From Chelatococcus sp. YT9 (GTDB taxonomy: Bacteria; Pseudomonadota; Alphaproteobacteria; Rhizobiales; Beijerinckiaceae): 64,000 nt of DNA. The notes under the pieces are model-generated. The model did not search any database, was not told where the DNA came from, and saw only the letters and a program-made list of their open reading frames with translations. The DNA lies in the NCBI RefSeq assembly GCF_018398315.1, contig NZ_JAHBRW010000001.1, forward strand, positions 3,542,501 through 3,606,500, written 5' to 3'. Below are positions 25,699 to 34,238 of the stretch, piece by piece (position 1 is the first letter of the stretch; every line of letters begins with the position of its first letter). The position numbers and the translations under genes were made by a program.

Positions 25699-27504
25699 GT
25701 GACCGAATCGTCCCTTTCCTCAACCTCAAGGCCCTTTCTGGGCGTCGCGCGTTCCGCGCTTGGCCAGGCTTGGCGCGATCGCCTTGACGATGCCGGCGCG
25801 GCGGCTGCGTTGGCGATGGTGCAGTCTCATGGACTTCCCGATATCGTTGCGCGGATCCTCGCGGCGAGGGGGATAGCCGGTGCGGATGCGTCCGGGTATC
25901 TCGAGCCGCGGCTGCGTGACCTTATGCCGGATCCATCAATTCTGCGGGACATGGAGCCGGCCGTCGGCAGATTGGCGGCGGCCATCAGCCGTGACGAAGC
26001 GGTTGCCATCTTTGGCGACTATGACGTCGATGGTGCTTGTTCGACCGCGCTCTTGGCCAGCTTCCTAGCGCGTTGCGGCACGCGGTTCATTATCCATATT
26101 CCTGATCGCATCACCGAGGGCTATGGGCCCAATATCGAGGCGATCCGGGCGCTCAAGGCCGAGGGCGCTGACCTGCTCGTGACCGTAGATTGCGGCACCA
26201 CGAGCTTTGAGCCCCTTGCCGAGGCGGCGCGGCTCGACCTCGACGCGGTGGTGATCGACCATCATCAGGCGACCGCGGAATTGCCGCAAGCCGTTGCGAT
26301 CGTTAACCCGAACAGACAGGACGACCTCTCGGGACTAGGGCATCTCGCGGCGGCCGGTGTCGTCTTCATGGTCCTCGTCGCGCTCAATCGGCGCCTTCGG
26401 AGTGATGGCTTTTGGGACGCGCGCGGCGGTCCGCCCGATCTGCTTGGAGACCTCGATCTAGTTGCGCTGGCGACCGTCGCCGATGTCGTGCGCTTGGAAG
26501 GGCTGAACCGCGCCTTCGTTCGTCAAGGGCTCGGCGTGATGCGCCAGAGGCGACGGCCGGGATTGACGGCGCTTCTCGATGCGGCCGCGCTGCGGGCACC
26601 GCCTGAGGCGTGGCATCTCGGCTTTCTGGTCGGGCCTCGCATCAATGCTGGAGGGCGTATCGGCGACGCCGCGCTGGGTGCCAAGCTTCTCCTGACCGAT
26701 GACAGCATGGCGGCGGCGCAGATCGCCGGTGAACTGGACCGGCTCAATCGCGAGCGGCAAGCCATCGAGCATCAGGCTGTAGAGGAGGCGACTGCGGAGG
26801 CGGAGCGGCAGCTCAGCGAGCGGGAGGCGTCGGTTCTGGTGGTCGCGTCAGCCGAGTGGCATCCCGGCATCGTCGGGCTTGTCGCCGCTCGTTTGAAGGA
26901 GCGCTTCCGCCTACCCACCTTCGCCTTCGCCTTGACGCCGGCCGGGGGCACCGGGTCGGGGCGCTCCATTCCGGGGGTCGACCTTGGACGAGCGGTACGG
27001 GCGGCCGTTGATGCCGGCCTTGCCATCAAAGGGGGAGGGCACGCGATGGCTGCCGGTATCACCCTCGCGCCTGATGGTCTGCAGCCTTTCACGGGCTATC
27101 TCGACAGCATGCTCGCCGCGGCGGTGGCAGAGGCCCGCCTCGATAGCGGCCTCTCGATCGACGCGGCCGTGACCGCCGGCGGCGCAAATCCGGGGCTGAT
27201 TGCCGGCATCGCACAGGCGGGCCCCTACGGCTCGGGCAATCCCGAACCGATCTTTGCCTTTCCCCATCATCGGCTTGCTGAGGTCTCCGAGGTCAAAGGC
27301 CATATCCGCGTATCCCTGAAAGGCGGTGATGGCAGCAGCCTTGGCGGCATGGCGTTCAGGAGCGCCGACCGCCCGCTTGGGCAGGCCTTGCTGGCGGCCC
27401 GTGGGCGTGTCCTTCATGTCGCGGGCACACTAGCGCTGGATACTTGGGGCGGGCAGGCCAAGGCGAGCCTGCGTGTGCTTGATGTCGCCGAGCCAGCCCG
27501 TTGA
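25699..27504 (+). CDS. recJ: Single-stranded-DNA-specific exonuclease RecJ
   Basis: A 601-residue 5'-3' single-strand exonuclease of DHH type, acting in recombination and mismatch repair. It has the catalytic motifs FGDYDVDGACST at 105-116, VDCGTTSF at 163-170 and IDHHQA (DHH at 187-189). The DHHA1 domain contains KGGGHAMAAGITL, and a C-terminal OB-like region follows (GNPEPIFAFPHH). The start is GTG 25699. Length and motif spacing are normal. Confidence 0.96.
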   Translation: MTESSLSSTSRPFLGVARSALGQAWRDRLDDAGAAAALAMVQSHGLPDIVARILAARGIAGADASGYLEPRLRDLMPDPSILRDMEPAVGRLAAAISRDEAVAIFGDYDVDGACSTALLASFLARCGTRFIIHIPDRITEGYGPNIEAIRALKAEGADLLVTVDCGTTSFEPLAEAARLDLDAVVIDHHQATAELPQAVAIVNPNRQDDLSGLGHLAAAGVVFMVLVALNRRLRSDGFWDARGGPPDLLGDLDLVALATVADVVRLEGLNRAFVRQGLGVMRQRRRPGLTALLDAAALRAPPEAWHLGFLVGPRINAGGRIGDAALGAKLLLTDDSMAAAQIAGELDRLNRERQAIEHQAVEEATAEAERQLSEREASVLVVASAEWHPGIVGLVAARLKERFRLPTFAFALTPAGGTGSGRSIPGVDLGRAVRAAVDAGLAIKGGGHAMAAGITLAPDGLQPFTGYLDSMLAAAVAEARLDSGLSIDAAVTAGGANPGLIAGIAQAGPYGSGNPEPIFAFPHHRLAEVSEVKGHIRVSLKGGDGSSLGGMAFRSADRPLGQALLAARGRVLHVAGTLALDTWGGQAKASLRVLDVAEPAR

Positions 27505-27904
27505 GACAATGCCATAGGAGCGATGTGGCATGTGTCGTTTGGGAATCAATCGCGAAGGGCCAGTCACAGCCAAGCGCTAACGCGAAATGCATTTGGCCGG
27601 CCGGCGAAGATGGCGAGGGGCCGTGTGAGCGCCGATGCATGCGTCATATGGAGCAGTCGGGCCGATGCGGCGAATACGGATGCCTCTTTGCCGAGGGTGC
27701 GTGAGTTCTTGTATAAGGTATTGATAGATAAGCAATATGTCGCTGTTGCCGCGAGTGCCGAAGCCGAGCCGGCGGCGCGTCTTATCGATCTTCCTGTGAG
27801 TTATGCCCATTGATGATCAATTGGCTTGCCAGAACGCTTGCAGCCGTTTGCGAACGCCTCTATATGTTCGCGCCAACGCAGCCGAGCGATCGGCCGTTGC
27901 CGGA
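27505..27904. other. Intergenic region between recJ and tRNA-Glu
   Basis: A 400-nt spacer. It holds the tRNA promoter at 27838-27866. An open frame at 27523-27813 has no family resemblance and is not called. Confidence 0.5.
27838..27866 (+). promoter_or_regulatory. Sigma70-like promoter of tRNA-Glu
   Basis: TTGCAG at 27838-27843, a 17-nt spacer and TATATG at 27861-27866. The predicted start near 27873 is about 32 nt before the mature 5' end. Confidence 0.6.
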
Positions 27905-27979
27905 GCGCTCTTCGTCTATCGGTTAGGACGCCACCCTTTCACGGTGGAGAGAGGGGTTCGATTCCCCTAGAGCGCGCCA
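27905..27979 (+). tRNA. tRNA-Glu, anticodon TTC
   Basis: A complete cloverleaf is visible. The acceptor stem GCGCTCT pairs with AGAGCGC at the 3' side. The anticodon stem CCACC/GGTGG encloses CTTTCAC with TTC as anticodon. The T arm is AGGGG TTCGATT CCCCT. A discriminator G and an encoded CCA end the gene. No integrase or repeat of the 3' end was noticed nearby. Confidence 0.95.
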
Positions 27980-28103
27980 TCAGCATGTGATGGCTCCTGA
28001 GCATCGACAAGCCACGGCTTCATCCTCCCTGAACGAAAATCCCTGTCTGGTCCCCGTCTGGCAAGCCGCGTACCGCTCGACCGGAATTAGCCTTGCAGTG
28101 TCG

Positions 28104-29387
28104 TCAAGTGGCAGCCGTCTTCGGGATGGGCCAAATCTGGATCATCAGCGCATAGAGCAAGGCCCCGCATACCAGGGACGATGCCGCGACACCGAGGGCG
28201 AACGCGAAGCCGATGCTTGCGGACCCCGCGCGATTGACAAGGATGCCGACAAGTGGTGGCCCGGCGATCTGACCAATGCCATAGGTCGCGGTGAGAAGCC
28301 CGAAGTACCGGGCAACGTGGCGCGGCCGCAGACGGCGAATCTCTTGGACGGCAAGAAAAGTGATGATGGTAAAAGGTAAGCCGACAAGGAAGCTGCTGAT
28401 GATGAAGCCGACCACGCTCTGCCAGACGAGCGTGAGGGCAACGCCGACGGCCTGAACGAGATAGGAGACGATGAGCGCGGCCCGATGATCTACCCGGGGT
28501 GGGATGCGCGTCCCGAGGAGGCACCCGATCACGACGGATAGGCCAAAAATGGGCCAGAAAAGATCGATCCACGCCGAGCCCGGCAAGGCGTCGCGTGCGA
28601 TTACCGGTAAGAAGGTCGCGGTAACGATATAGCCGAAGCCAGCGATGCCATAGGAAACTGCAAAGACCGCGACCTCAAGCGGATTCTCGCGCGGGGGATC
28701 TTGTGTCTGTTGCGTTTGTGGTGGTGCAGGATTCGACGCCTGCGGGCTGATGGACGCTAAGTTGGCGGCGCTGCCCGCGCCGGCGGACGACCTGCGGTAT
28801 GCGGGCCAGATGCAGGCGACGACCAGCAATGCCAGAGCGGCGAAGGCCAGCCAAGCTGAAGAAGCTCTCCAGCCCGCCGCCACCATGCCGCTGGCCGCAA
28901 GGCCGGAGAGAGCGATGCCGAGGCCTGGGCCGGTATACATGAGGCTGGCGAGATGAGCCTTGCCGCGGCTCGCCAGTTCGCGAACGCACCAGTCCGACGT
29001 GAGAACGAAGGCTACCGCACTGATCACCCCGGATAGGAACCGCAACGGCCCCCAGAGATCTACGCGCGGCCAAGCCATGCCCGCCGTGAGCGCGGCCGTC
29101 GCGATGAGGCTGACGCGGATGATGACGGTCAGCTGCCGTGTCGAGTTCCGCGGCAGAGCCATGCACAGCATTGCCCCAGCGAGATAGCCGAGGTAGTTGG
29201 CTGTCGCCAGATAGCTGCCACGTTCCAGGTCGGTGATCCCGTCGTGCAGCATCATCGGCAGAACCGCCGTGAACGCGAAACGCCCGATACCCATGGCGAT
29301 GGCCAGCGACGCCGCGCTCGTGGCTGCGATCGTCACGGCGGTGTCGTACCGCATTGGCGATAGGACGGCAGGGGAAGGCTGGTGCAT
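28104..29387 (-). CDS. MFS transporter, YbfB/YjiJ family
   Basis: A 427-residue membrane protein with twelve predicted helices. The first helix motif AIAMGIGRFAFTAVLPMM and the following YLATANYLGYLAGAM are characteristic of the YbfB/YjiJ MFS group. A long polar cytoplasmic loop (about 205-235, QTQQTQDPPRENP) separates the two six-helix halves. Function in this group is unknown; export of small molecules is assumed. The start is ATG 29387. An in-frame ATG at 29354 is possible. Confidence 0.85.
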   Translation of the reverse strand: MHQPSPAVLSPMRYDTAVTIAATSAASLAIAMGIGRFAFTAVLPMMLHDGITDLERGSYLATANYLGYLAGAMLCMALPRNSTRQLTVIIRVSLIATAALTAGMAWPRVDLWGPLRFLSGVISAVAFVLTSDWCVRELASRGKAHLASLMYTGPGLGIALSGLAASGMVAAGWRASSAWLAFAALALLVVACIWPAYRRSSAGAGSAANLASISPQASNPAPPQTQQTQDPPRENPLEVAVFAVSYGIAGFGYIVTATFLPVIARDALPGSAWIDLFWPIFGLSVVIGCLLGTRIPPRVDHRAALIVSYLVQAVGVALTLVWQSVVGFIISSFLVGLPFTIITFLAVQEIRRLRPRHVARYFGLLTATYGIGQIAGPPLVGILVNRAGSASIGFAFALGVAASSLVCGALLYALMIQIWPIPKTAAT

Positions 29388-29598
29388 GGCTCGATCTGGA
29401 AGGCGGTTGACGGCGCGGCATGCCGGGCGACGTCAGAACGACGCCGGGCGGTGACTTAAGTTTGCGCGATCACTTTGGCAATCAGCCCCCGCGCGCCCCT
29501 GCCATGCGTTGTGGCAGCAGGCATGTTCCGCGCAGAGCCGCATGGCCTCGGGCGCATTGCCGAGCCTGAGAAAAAACGTTGACACATGTGGAGACCGT

Positions 29599-30330
29599 TC
29601 ACTTGACCCGCGGCGCATCGCGCGCGAGGCCGCCATGCGCTTGGAGCAAACGGTCCCGCCAGGAAAAAACTGGATCATCCGGATCCAGAAGCTCGACCGG
29701 GCTGATGCAGCGCGCCCACATCATCATGCCGAACACGCAATAATCTGCATAAGCCGGCGCAGCGCCACAGATAAAGGGCTGCTGACGCAGCGTGAAGCGC
29801 AACGGTCCCAACGCTTGGCGTAGGCCCCGGAGAGCCGCGGCAATGTCCGCGGTGAAAGCTTCCAGCGACATCCCGAAGCGCTTTTCACGCGACAGGCGGA
29901 AATAGTCGCGGTCCTTCGCTGCAATGCCGCCGTGGATATCAAGCGTGATGACTTTCGCGATAGCGGGAACGAGCGTGCCATCAGCCCAGCTGTTGACGAA
30001 CCGGGCAACGGCTCGGCCCGTATCGCCACCAAACAGGGAGGGGTGAGGAAAGCGCTCCTCCAGATATTCGGCGATGCGCCATGAATCGCTGACGACCGCC
30101 TCGCCATCGACGAGCACCGGTACGAGGCCCTGACCGGAGAAGGCGATCACATCCTTCTCCGTGAAGCGCCAGGCAACGCGCTCGGCACCGAGCCCCTTAT
30201 GGGCGAGCGCCATGCGGATCTTCCAGCAATGCGGACTGAAACGCACCGCCTCGTCCGCTCCCGCCAGTTCATAGAGCTTGAGGGTGGTTGCAGGCTGGGC
30301 CGCGATATCGTCCGTGCGAGCAATCGTCAT
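29599..30330 (-). CDS. Glutathione S-transferase family protein
   Basis: A 243-residue GST-fold protein. The N-terminal thioredoxin-like domain (TLKLYELAGADEAVRFSPHCWKIRMALAHKG) has a Ser-Pro-His-Cys segment in the usual catalytic position, then VPVLVDGEAVVSDSWRIAEYLEERFP, the glutathione-binding SNAIL-type motif. The C-terminal helical domain contains CGAAPAYADYCVFGMM. The ATG overlaps the stop of the preceding GST gene by 4 nt (ATGA), so the two are translationally coupled. The substrate is unknown. Confidence 0.88.
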   Translation of the reverse strand: MTIARTDDIAAQPATTLKLYELAGADEAVRFSPHCWKIRMALAHKGLGAERVAWRFTEKDVIAFSGQGLVPVLVDGEAVVSDSWRIAEYLEERFPHPSLFGGDTGRAVARFVNSWADGTLVPAIAKVITLDIHGGIAAKDRDYFRLSREKRFGMSLEAFTADIAAALRGLRQALGPLRFTLRQQPFICGAAPAYADYCVFGMMMWARCISPVELLDPDDPVFSWRDRLLQAHGGLARDAPRVK

Positions 30331-31043
30331 GACGCGCTCCCCGCGCGCGGCGTGTGGGAGGTCGCGGTCTGGCCGAAGAGGATGCTGTGCGCCTCCTTGC
30401 TGACGGTCGGTGCCTTGTTGATGGTGTCAGCGATCTCATAGGTACGGATCACCGATGGGCGGGCATCAAGCGCGTCATACCAGCGCCGGATGCCTGGGAA
30501 GTCGCCCAGATTCTGCCCGTGCCGCGCATGGGAGCGCACCCAAGGGTAGATTGCAATGTCGGCGATGGAGAAGTCCCCGCCGACATAAGCGCGATCAGCG
30601 AGCCGACGATCCAGCACGCCATACAGCCGATTAGCCTCTTTCACGTAGCGATCCTTGGCATAGGCGACATCTTCCGATGCGTAGTGCAGGAAATGATGCG
30701 CTTGGCCAGCCATCGGCCCCAATCCCCCCATTTGCCAGTAAAGCCATTGCAGCACCTCGAAACGCGGGCGGCGCTCGCGCGGCAGAAGCCTACCAGTCTT
30801 GTCGGCAAGATATTCCAGGATAGCGCCGGATTCGAACACCGACAGTGGCCCACCGCCATCCTCCGGCGCGTGGTCGATGATGGCGGGAATGCGGTTATTG
30901 GGGCTGACCTTGAGGAAATCGGGCTGGAACTGCTCGCCCGTGGAGATGTTGACGGGCGTAATGCGGTAAGGGAGGCCTAGTTCCTCCAATGCAATCACGA
31001 TCTTATGGCCGTTGGGCGTAGTCCAGTACAGAAGCTCGATCAC
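30327..31043 (-). CDS. Glutathione S-transferase family protein, YfcG/YghU-like
   Basis: A 238-residue GST-fold protein starting at GTG 31043, with GGAGGATACTGCT upstream. The N-terminal IELLYWTTPNGHKIVIALEE is diagnostic of the YfcG/YghU (Nu) class, which reduce disulfides with glutathione. SVFESGAILEYLADKTGRLLP and the C-terminal GGDFSIADIAIYPWVRSHARHG follow the family. It is divergent from a TetR regulator, with paired operator-like repeats in the 81-nt spacer, so it is probably induced together with the next GST when the regulator's ligand is present. Confidence 0.88.
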   Translation of the reverse strand: MIELLYWTTPNGHKIVIALEELGLPYRITPVNISTGEQFQPDFLKVSPNNRIPAIIDHAPEDGGGPLSVFESGAILEYLADKTGRLLPRERRPRFEVLQWLYWQMGGLGPMAGQAHHFLHYASEDVAYAKDRYVKEANRLYGVLDRRLADRAYVGGDFSIADIAIYPWVRSHARHGQNLGDFPGIRRWYDALDARPSVIRTYEIADTINKAPTVSKEAHSILFGQTATSHTPRAGSAS

Positions 31044-31066
31044 AGCAGTATCCTCCTGCCCACATT

Positions 31067-31101
31067 CTTGACAAGACTGTCAAGTTTGACGCTTATGTCA
31101 A
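31067..31101. promoter_or_regulatory. Two adjacent inverted repeats between the GST operon and tetR-type gene
   Basis: CTTGACA AGAC TGTCAAG (31067-31084, 7-bp perfect arms) is followed by TTGAC GCTTAT GTCAA (31086-31101, 5-bp arms). Both contain TTGACA/TGTCAA, which can also be read as -35 boxes facing either way. Binding of the divergent TetR protein here would block both promoters. Confidence 0.65.
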
Positions 31102-31124
31102 GAATGAAATGACGAGGAGGAGCA

Positions 31125-31703
31125 ATGGTCGGGGTACGTCAGTTCGATGAGGAGAAGCTGTTGCAGCAGGCCGAAGGTGTTTTCCGCGCGAAGGGCTTTG
31201 AAGCCACGTCAATGACGGACCTGGCCGAGGCAACGGGCGTGCAGCGCGGCAGCCTCTACAACGCCTACGGCGACAAGGAGGAGCTTTTCCTGCGCAGCTT
31301 CGCGCGTTACGAGGCCCGCTTTCTCGGGGCAGCGAAGGAAGCCCTTGCCATTGAAGATCCCCGTGCGGCCGTGACAGCGTTCCTTGAAGCCGCCATCGTC
31401 AATATGACGATGGCGCCGACGGGGGGGGGATGCCTGACGACACGCACGGCGATGGAGGCAAGGCACGCGGGCGGACGCATCCGGGACGGCCTATTGACAT
31501 TGATGTCCGAGCTGGAGCGGGCGCTGTCTACGGCTTTGAATCGCCCGGGATCTGCCGATCGGCTCGCGCTGCCTCCTGAGCAGGCCGCGCGACTTCTCGT
31601 GGTCTTCACACGTGGTCTGGCCGTTATGGAGCGACTGGACGCGGCGCCGAACGCGCTACGGGCCGATGCACGCGCCCTTGTCGATTTACTCGTGCCGGTG
31701 TGA
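31125..31703 (+). CDS. TetR/AcrR family transcriptional regulator
   Basis: A 192-residue TetR regulator. The N-terminal helix-turn-helix is FRAKGFEATSMTDLAEATGVQRGSLYNAYGDKEELFLRSF (seen in pieces, residues about 18-57), followed by the ligand-binding domain with CLTTRTAMEARHAGGRI. The start is ATG 31125 with GAGGAGGAG upstream. It lies divergent from two GST genes with operator-like repeats between. It is convergent with the ABC binding-protein gene of module A (4-nt gap). Confidence 0.92.
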   Translation: MVGVRQFDEEKLLQQAEGVFRAKGFEATSMTDLAEATGVQRGSLYNAYGDKEELFLRSFARYEARFLGAAKEALAIEDPRAAVTAFLEAAIVNMTMAPTGGGCLTTRTAMEARHAGGRIRDGLLTLMSELERALSTALNRPGSADRLALPPEQAARLLVVFTRGLAVMERLDAAPNALRADARALVDLLVPV

Positions 31704-31707
31704 ACGC

Positions 31708-32712
31708 TCAGGGCAGTTTGATGGACTTATCGAGGTATTCGTTAGTGAAATAGGGACCAGGGCCTAGTTTCACATTGAACAGCGTCTCGATCATCGCGAC
31801 ATCAGCCTGGACCCGTTCGGGGTCATAAGCGCCGATCGCGACCTTGCGACCGATGTCATCCGCGATCAGCGTCTCTACGCGTTTCCAGTTCGCCAGCACA
31901 TCCTCCGCATTCTGGCTCGTCTCGGAGGCCAGCACCTCAGTGCAGGGCTTCGGATTCTCGAAGCAGGCACGAATGGCCTTCTGCGAAACCTTGAGGAATT
32001 TCCTGAGCGTTTCGGGATTGCTCTTCATATAGGCGCCGCTGGTGAAAATACTGAGCCCATAGGGGTTCACGCCGAGTTCGCGCAGCGAGACATAGCCGAG
32101 ATCCTTGCCGAAGGACTTCTCATAGACGTCGTGGACGCTGTAGAGATGCGGCGAGACGTCGATGATGCCCGCTTGCAGCGAAGCGACCTTGGCCTCCGGC
32201 GCGATATTCACCCACGTCACGGAATCGGCGGGGATGCCGATATTCTTGGCGATGACAGGCCAGATGGGTCGTACCGCGTCGCCCGCCGGCGCGCCGATTT
32301 TCTTGCCAGCAATATCCTTTGGCGAGGCAATATTACCGCCCTTCTTCCAGTAAAGGCCGAATGCGGTATTGACGTAGAGCGCCATCACGCCCACGGCATC
32401 GATATTCTTGCTGCGGCCCTCGAGGATATTCGCCATGTCAGCGATGCCGACCTGAACCTGTCCGGCTGCCACGCGCGGGATCGTCGCGCCGGATCCACGC
32501 CCGCCCTCGATGGTCAGGTCAATGCCTTCATCCGCATACCAGCCCATCTTGCGTGCATAGTAATAAGGGCTATGGTCCCCTTGCGGAACCCAATTCAGAA
32601 GAATTGTCATCTTCTCTGCGGCCTGGGCGGCGGGCGCAATTGCAGCGGTTCCAAGCAGAATGCCGATCTGCGCTGCGGCGATAACAGCCAGTCTACGTGT
32701 TATACAGTTCAT
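31708..32712 (-). CDS. ABC transporter solute-binding protein, NMT1/SsuA/TauA-like (module A)
   Basis: A 334-residue periplasmic binding protein with a signal peptide (residues 1-31, cleavage after AQA). The NMT1/THI5-like fold shows TILLNWVPQGDHSPYYYA, MGWYADEGIDLTIEGG, and the loop AGQVQVGIADMANIL, all typical of the taurine/aliphatic sulfonate/pyrimidine-binding group. It is the last gene of the module A operon, 44 nt after the enolase-superfamily gene, with GGGGAGG before its ATG. Its ligand is not readable; the family covers sulfonates, nitrate, pyrimidines and aromatic acids. Confidence 0.9.
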   Translation of the reverse strand: MNCITRRLAVIAAAQIGILLGTAAIAPAAQAAEKMTILLNWVPQGDHSPYYYARKMGWYADEGIDLTIEGGRGSGATIPRVAAGQVQVGIADMANILEGRSKNIDAVGVMALYVNTAFGLYWKKGGNIASPKDIAGKKIGAPAGDAVRPIWPVIAKNIGIPADSVTWVNIAPEAKVASLQAGIIDVSPHLYSVHDVYEKSFGKDLGYVSLRELGVNPYGLSIFTSGAYMKSNPETLRKFLKVSQKAIRACFENPKPCTEVLASETSQNAEDVLANWKRVETLIADDIGRKVAIGAYDPERVQADVAMIETLFNVKLGPGPYFTNEYLDKSIKLP

Positions 32713-32756
32713 TCTATCCTCCCCTATGGTGCCTGCTTTGATCCGCCTAGGCGGAT

Positions 32757-34181
32757 TTATAAGGTTGCTTTATTCTCCGTCGATGGAGATGTCTTTGAAC
32801 GTATCCGAATGCTGGTGAGTGGTTCCCCAAGGCAGGGCGTCAGGATCGTGCCGAAGCCATGGGCGGCGAGTGTGGATCCAAGCTGGATCTGCCCAGCCAG
32901 AATGCGCAGGCCCTCCGGTCCGTAGACATCAGGGTGCAACGCCTCGATCGCAGCGCGCTCATCTGCTGGCAGGGCCGCGGTACCCGGTCCGAAATGGTGG
33001 CCGTTGCGCTCGCAATCGCCGACGCGAATGACGGCCGCGGCGGCCAAGTTCTGTTGCAGTGCGATGCCCGGCTGGACGCACAGGTCTTCGGCGGTGATGA
33101 AGCTGCCGGCCGCCGCTGCCCGCGCCGCATTGCGGAGGCCGTGCAACACGCCCTTGCAGGTTTTCATACTGACCCCGGCATAGCCGAGCGCCAGCGCCCG
33201 CGCAAAAGCATCCTCGCTGTCGTCTGACTCGTCGATGATAACAGGCCAGGGCAGCGCTAGCCGGCGAATGTCGATGGACAAAGCCAGCCGGCGATGGAGC
33301 GGCTGCTCCACATAGGCGATAGATGCGGCGAAGCGCTTAAGGCGTGGCCGCCGAGCGAGATTCGTCATGACGCTGGCAAAGCTGTCCAGGTCTTCGAAAG
33401 CTTCATTGGCGTCGAGGCTGATGCGGTACGAAGGACAGGCCACGTCAAGAAGGATGGCGATCGCCTCCAGCCGATCGAGCGCTTCGGGAGAACCGCCGAG
33501 CTTCACCTTGAAGCGATCGATGCCAGTGGCCTCGATCACCTCCATCAGCGTGACGGGCTTCCCATCAGCTGGGCCGTCGGTAGTGTCCGCCGCCGTGAGG
33601 GGATCGTCGAGCCCGACCGTATGGCGAACAGCAATGTTGCATGGCAGCGCGGAGCGTGATGCGAGCCAAGCGCGGTAAGCGTCTCCTCCGTCCGTCGCCA
33701 CGCCGAGATGGTCCGCCGCCACGATCTCCTCGAAAGGAAGATCGCGCGCGCGACACAGGCCATCGATCGCGGCCCGTTCCACAAGCGCTGCCCCGAAAGC
33801 CCTCTCCAGCGGCGTCAGGCCGGCATCGACGAGCGTCGTATCGCTCGCCATCGCGCGTGTGAGCTCCCGCTCAAGCACGGCGACGTCGGGGAGGTCCGCG
33901 GCAATGACACGAGCCATTTCAGCTGCGCGGATCGCCGCCAGTTTCAGCCGGTCGGCGCTCTCATCCGTGCCGATACGAAGGTCTTTCTCAAACCATTTCG
34001 GCGCGGCGATCTCCGCGGCATAACCCGTGACCCTGCGTCCGCCGATCACTGCCTCGAGCGCAAGATGCACTTCCGCGAAACGCCTGACGGTGACACGGCC
34101 ATAGTGGAACGGGATACGCAGCGGCCAGTGACGCTCGCCGAGCCGGGTTTCCATCACGCGTATCCGGGGCCGGTGGTCCAT
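32757..34181 (-). CDS. Enolase-superfamily enzyme (muconate-lactonizing-like), enlarged
   Basis: A 474-residue member of the mandelate racemase/muconate lactonizing enzyme group. The catalytic set is complete: KVK within RFKVKLGG (Lys 225 and 227), Asp 257 in LDANEAF, Glu 292 in VEQPLHRR, Asp/Glu 317-318 in IIDESD, and the C-terminal Lys in SMKTCKG (340/343). This K-K arrangement is the MLE/dipeptide epimerase/OSBS-like subgroup. The protein is about 100 residues longer than usual. The extra length is in the N-terminal half and the tail after 390. The ATG at 34181, with GAGGCGAG upstream, is preferred over a TTG at 34217. It lies between the ABC ATPase and the binding-protein gene. It probably acts on the imported substrate (racemisation, cycloisomerisation or dehydration). 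Confidence 0.82.
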   Translation of the reverse strand: MDHRPRIRVMETRLGERHWPLRIPFHYGRVTVRRFAEVHLALEAVIGGRRVTGYAAEIAAPKWFEKDLRIGTDESADRLKLAAIRAAEMARVIAADLPDVAVLERELTRAMASDTTLVDAGLTPLERAFGAALVERAAIDGLCRARDLPFEEIVAADHLGVATDGGDAYRAWLASRSALPCNIAVRHTVGLDDPLTAADTTDGPADGKPVTLMEVIEATGIDRFKVKLGGSPEALDRLEAIAILLDVACPSYRISLDANEAFEDLDSFASVMTNLARRPRLKRFAASIAYVEQPLHRRLALSIDIRRLALPWPVIIDESDDSEDAFARALALGYAGVSMKTCKGVLHGLRNAARAAAAGSFITAEDLCVQPGIALQQNLAAAAVIRVGDCERNGHHFGPGTAALPADERAAIEALHPDVYGPEGLRILAGQIQLGSTLAAHGFGTILTPCLGEPLTSIRIRSKTSPSTENKATL

Positions 34182-34238
34182 CAGGCTCGCCTCTTTGCCG
34201 CGCCGCAGTCTCGTCAATCGTTGCAGTGCATTCCCTGA

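Noticed and set aside
27523-27813. A 96-codon open frame between recJ and tRNA-Glu
   Set aside because: No ribosome-binding site of note, no recognisable domain, and it lies just before the tRNA promoter.
27905-27979. tRNA-Glu as an attachment site for an integrated island starting at 28 kb
   Set aside because: No integrase gene, no repeated tRNA 3' end and no phage or ICE genes are visible in the window.
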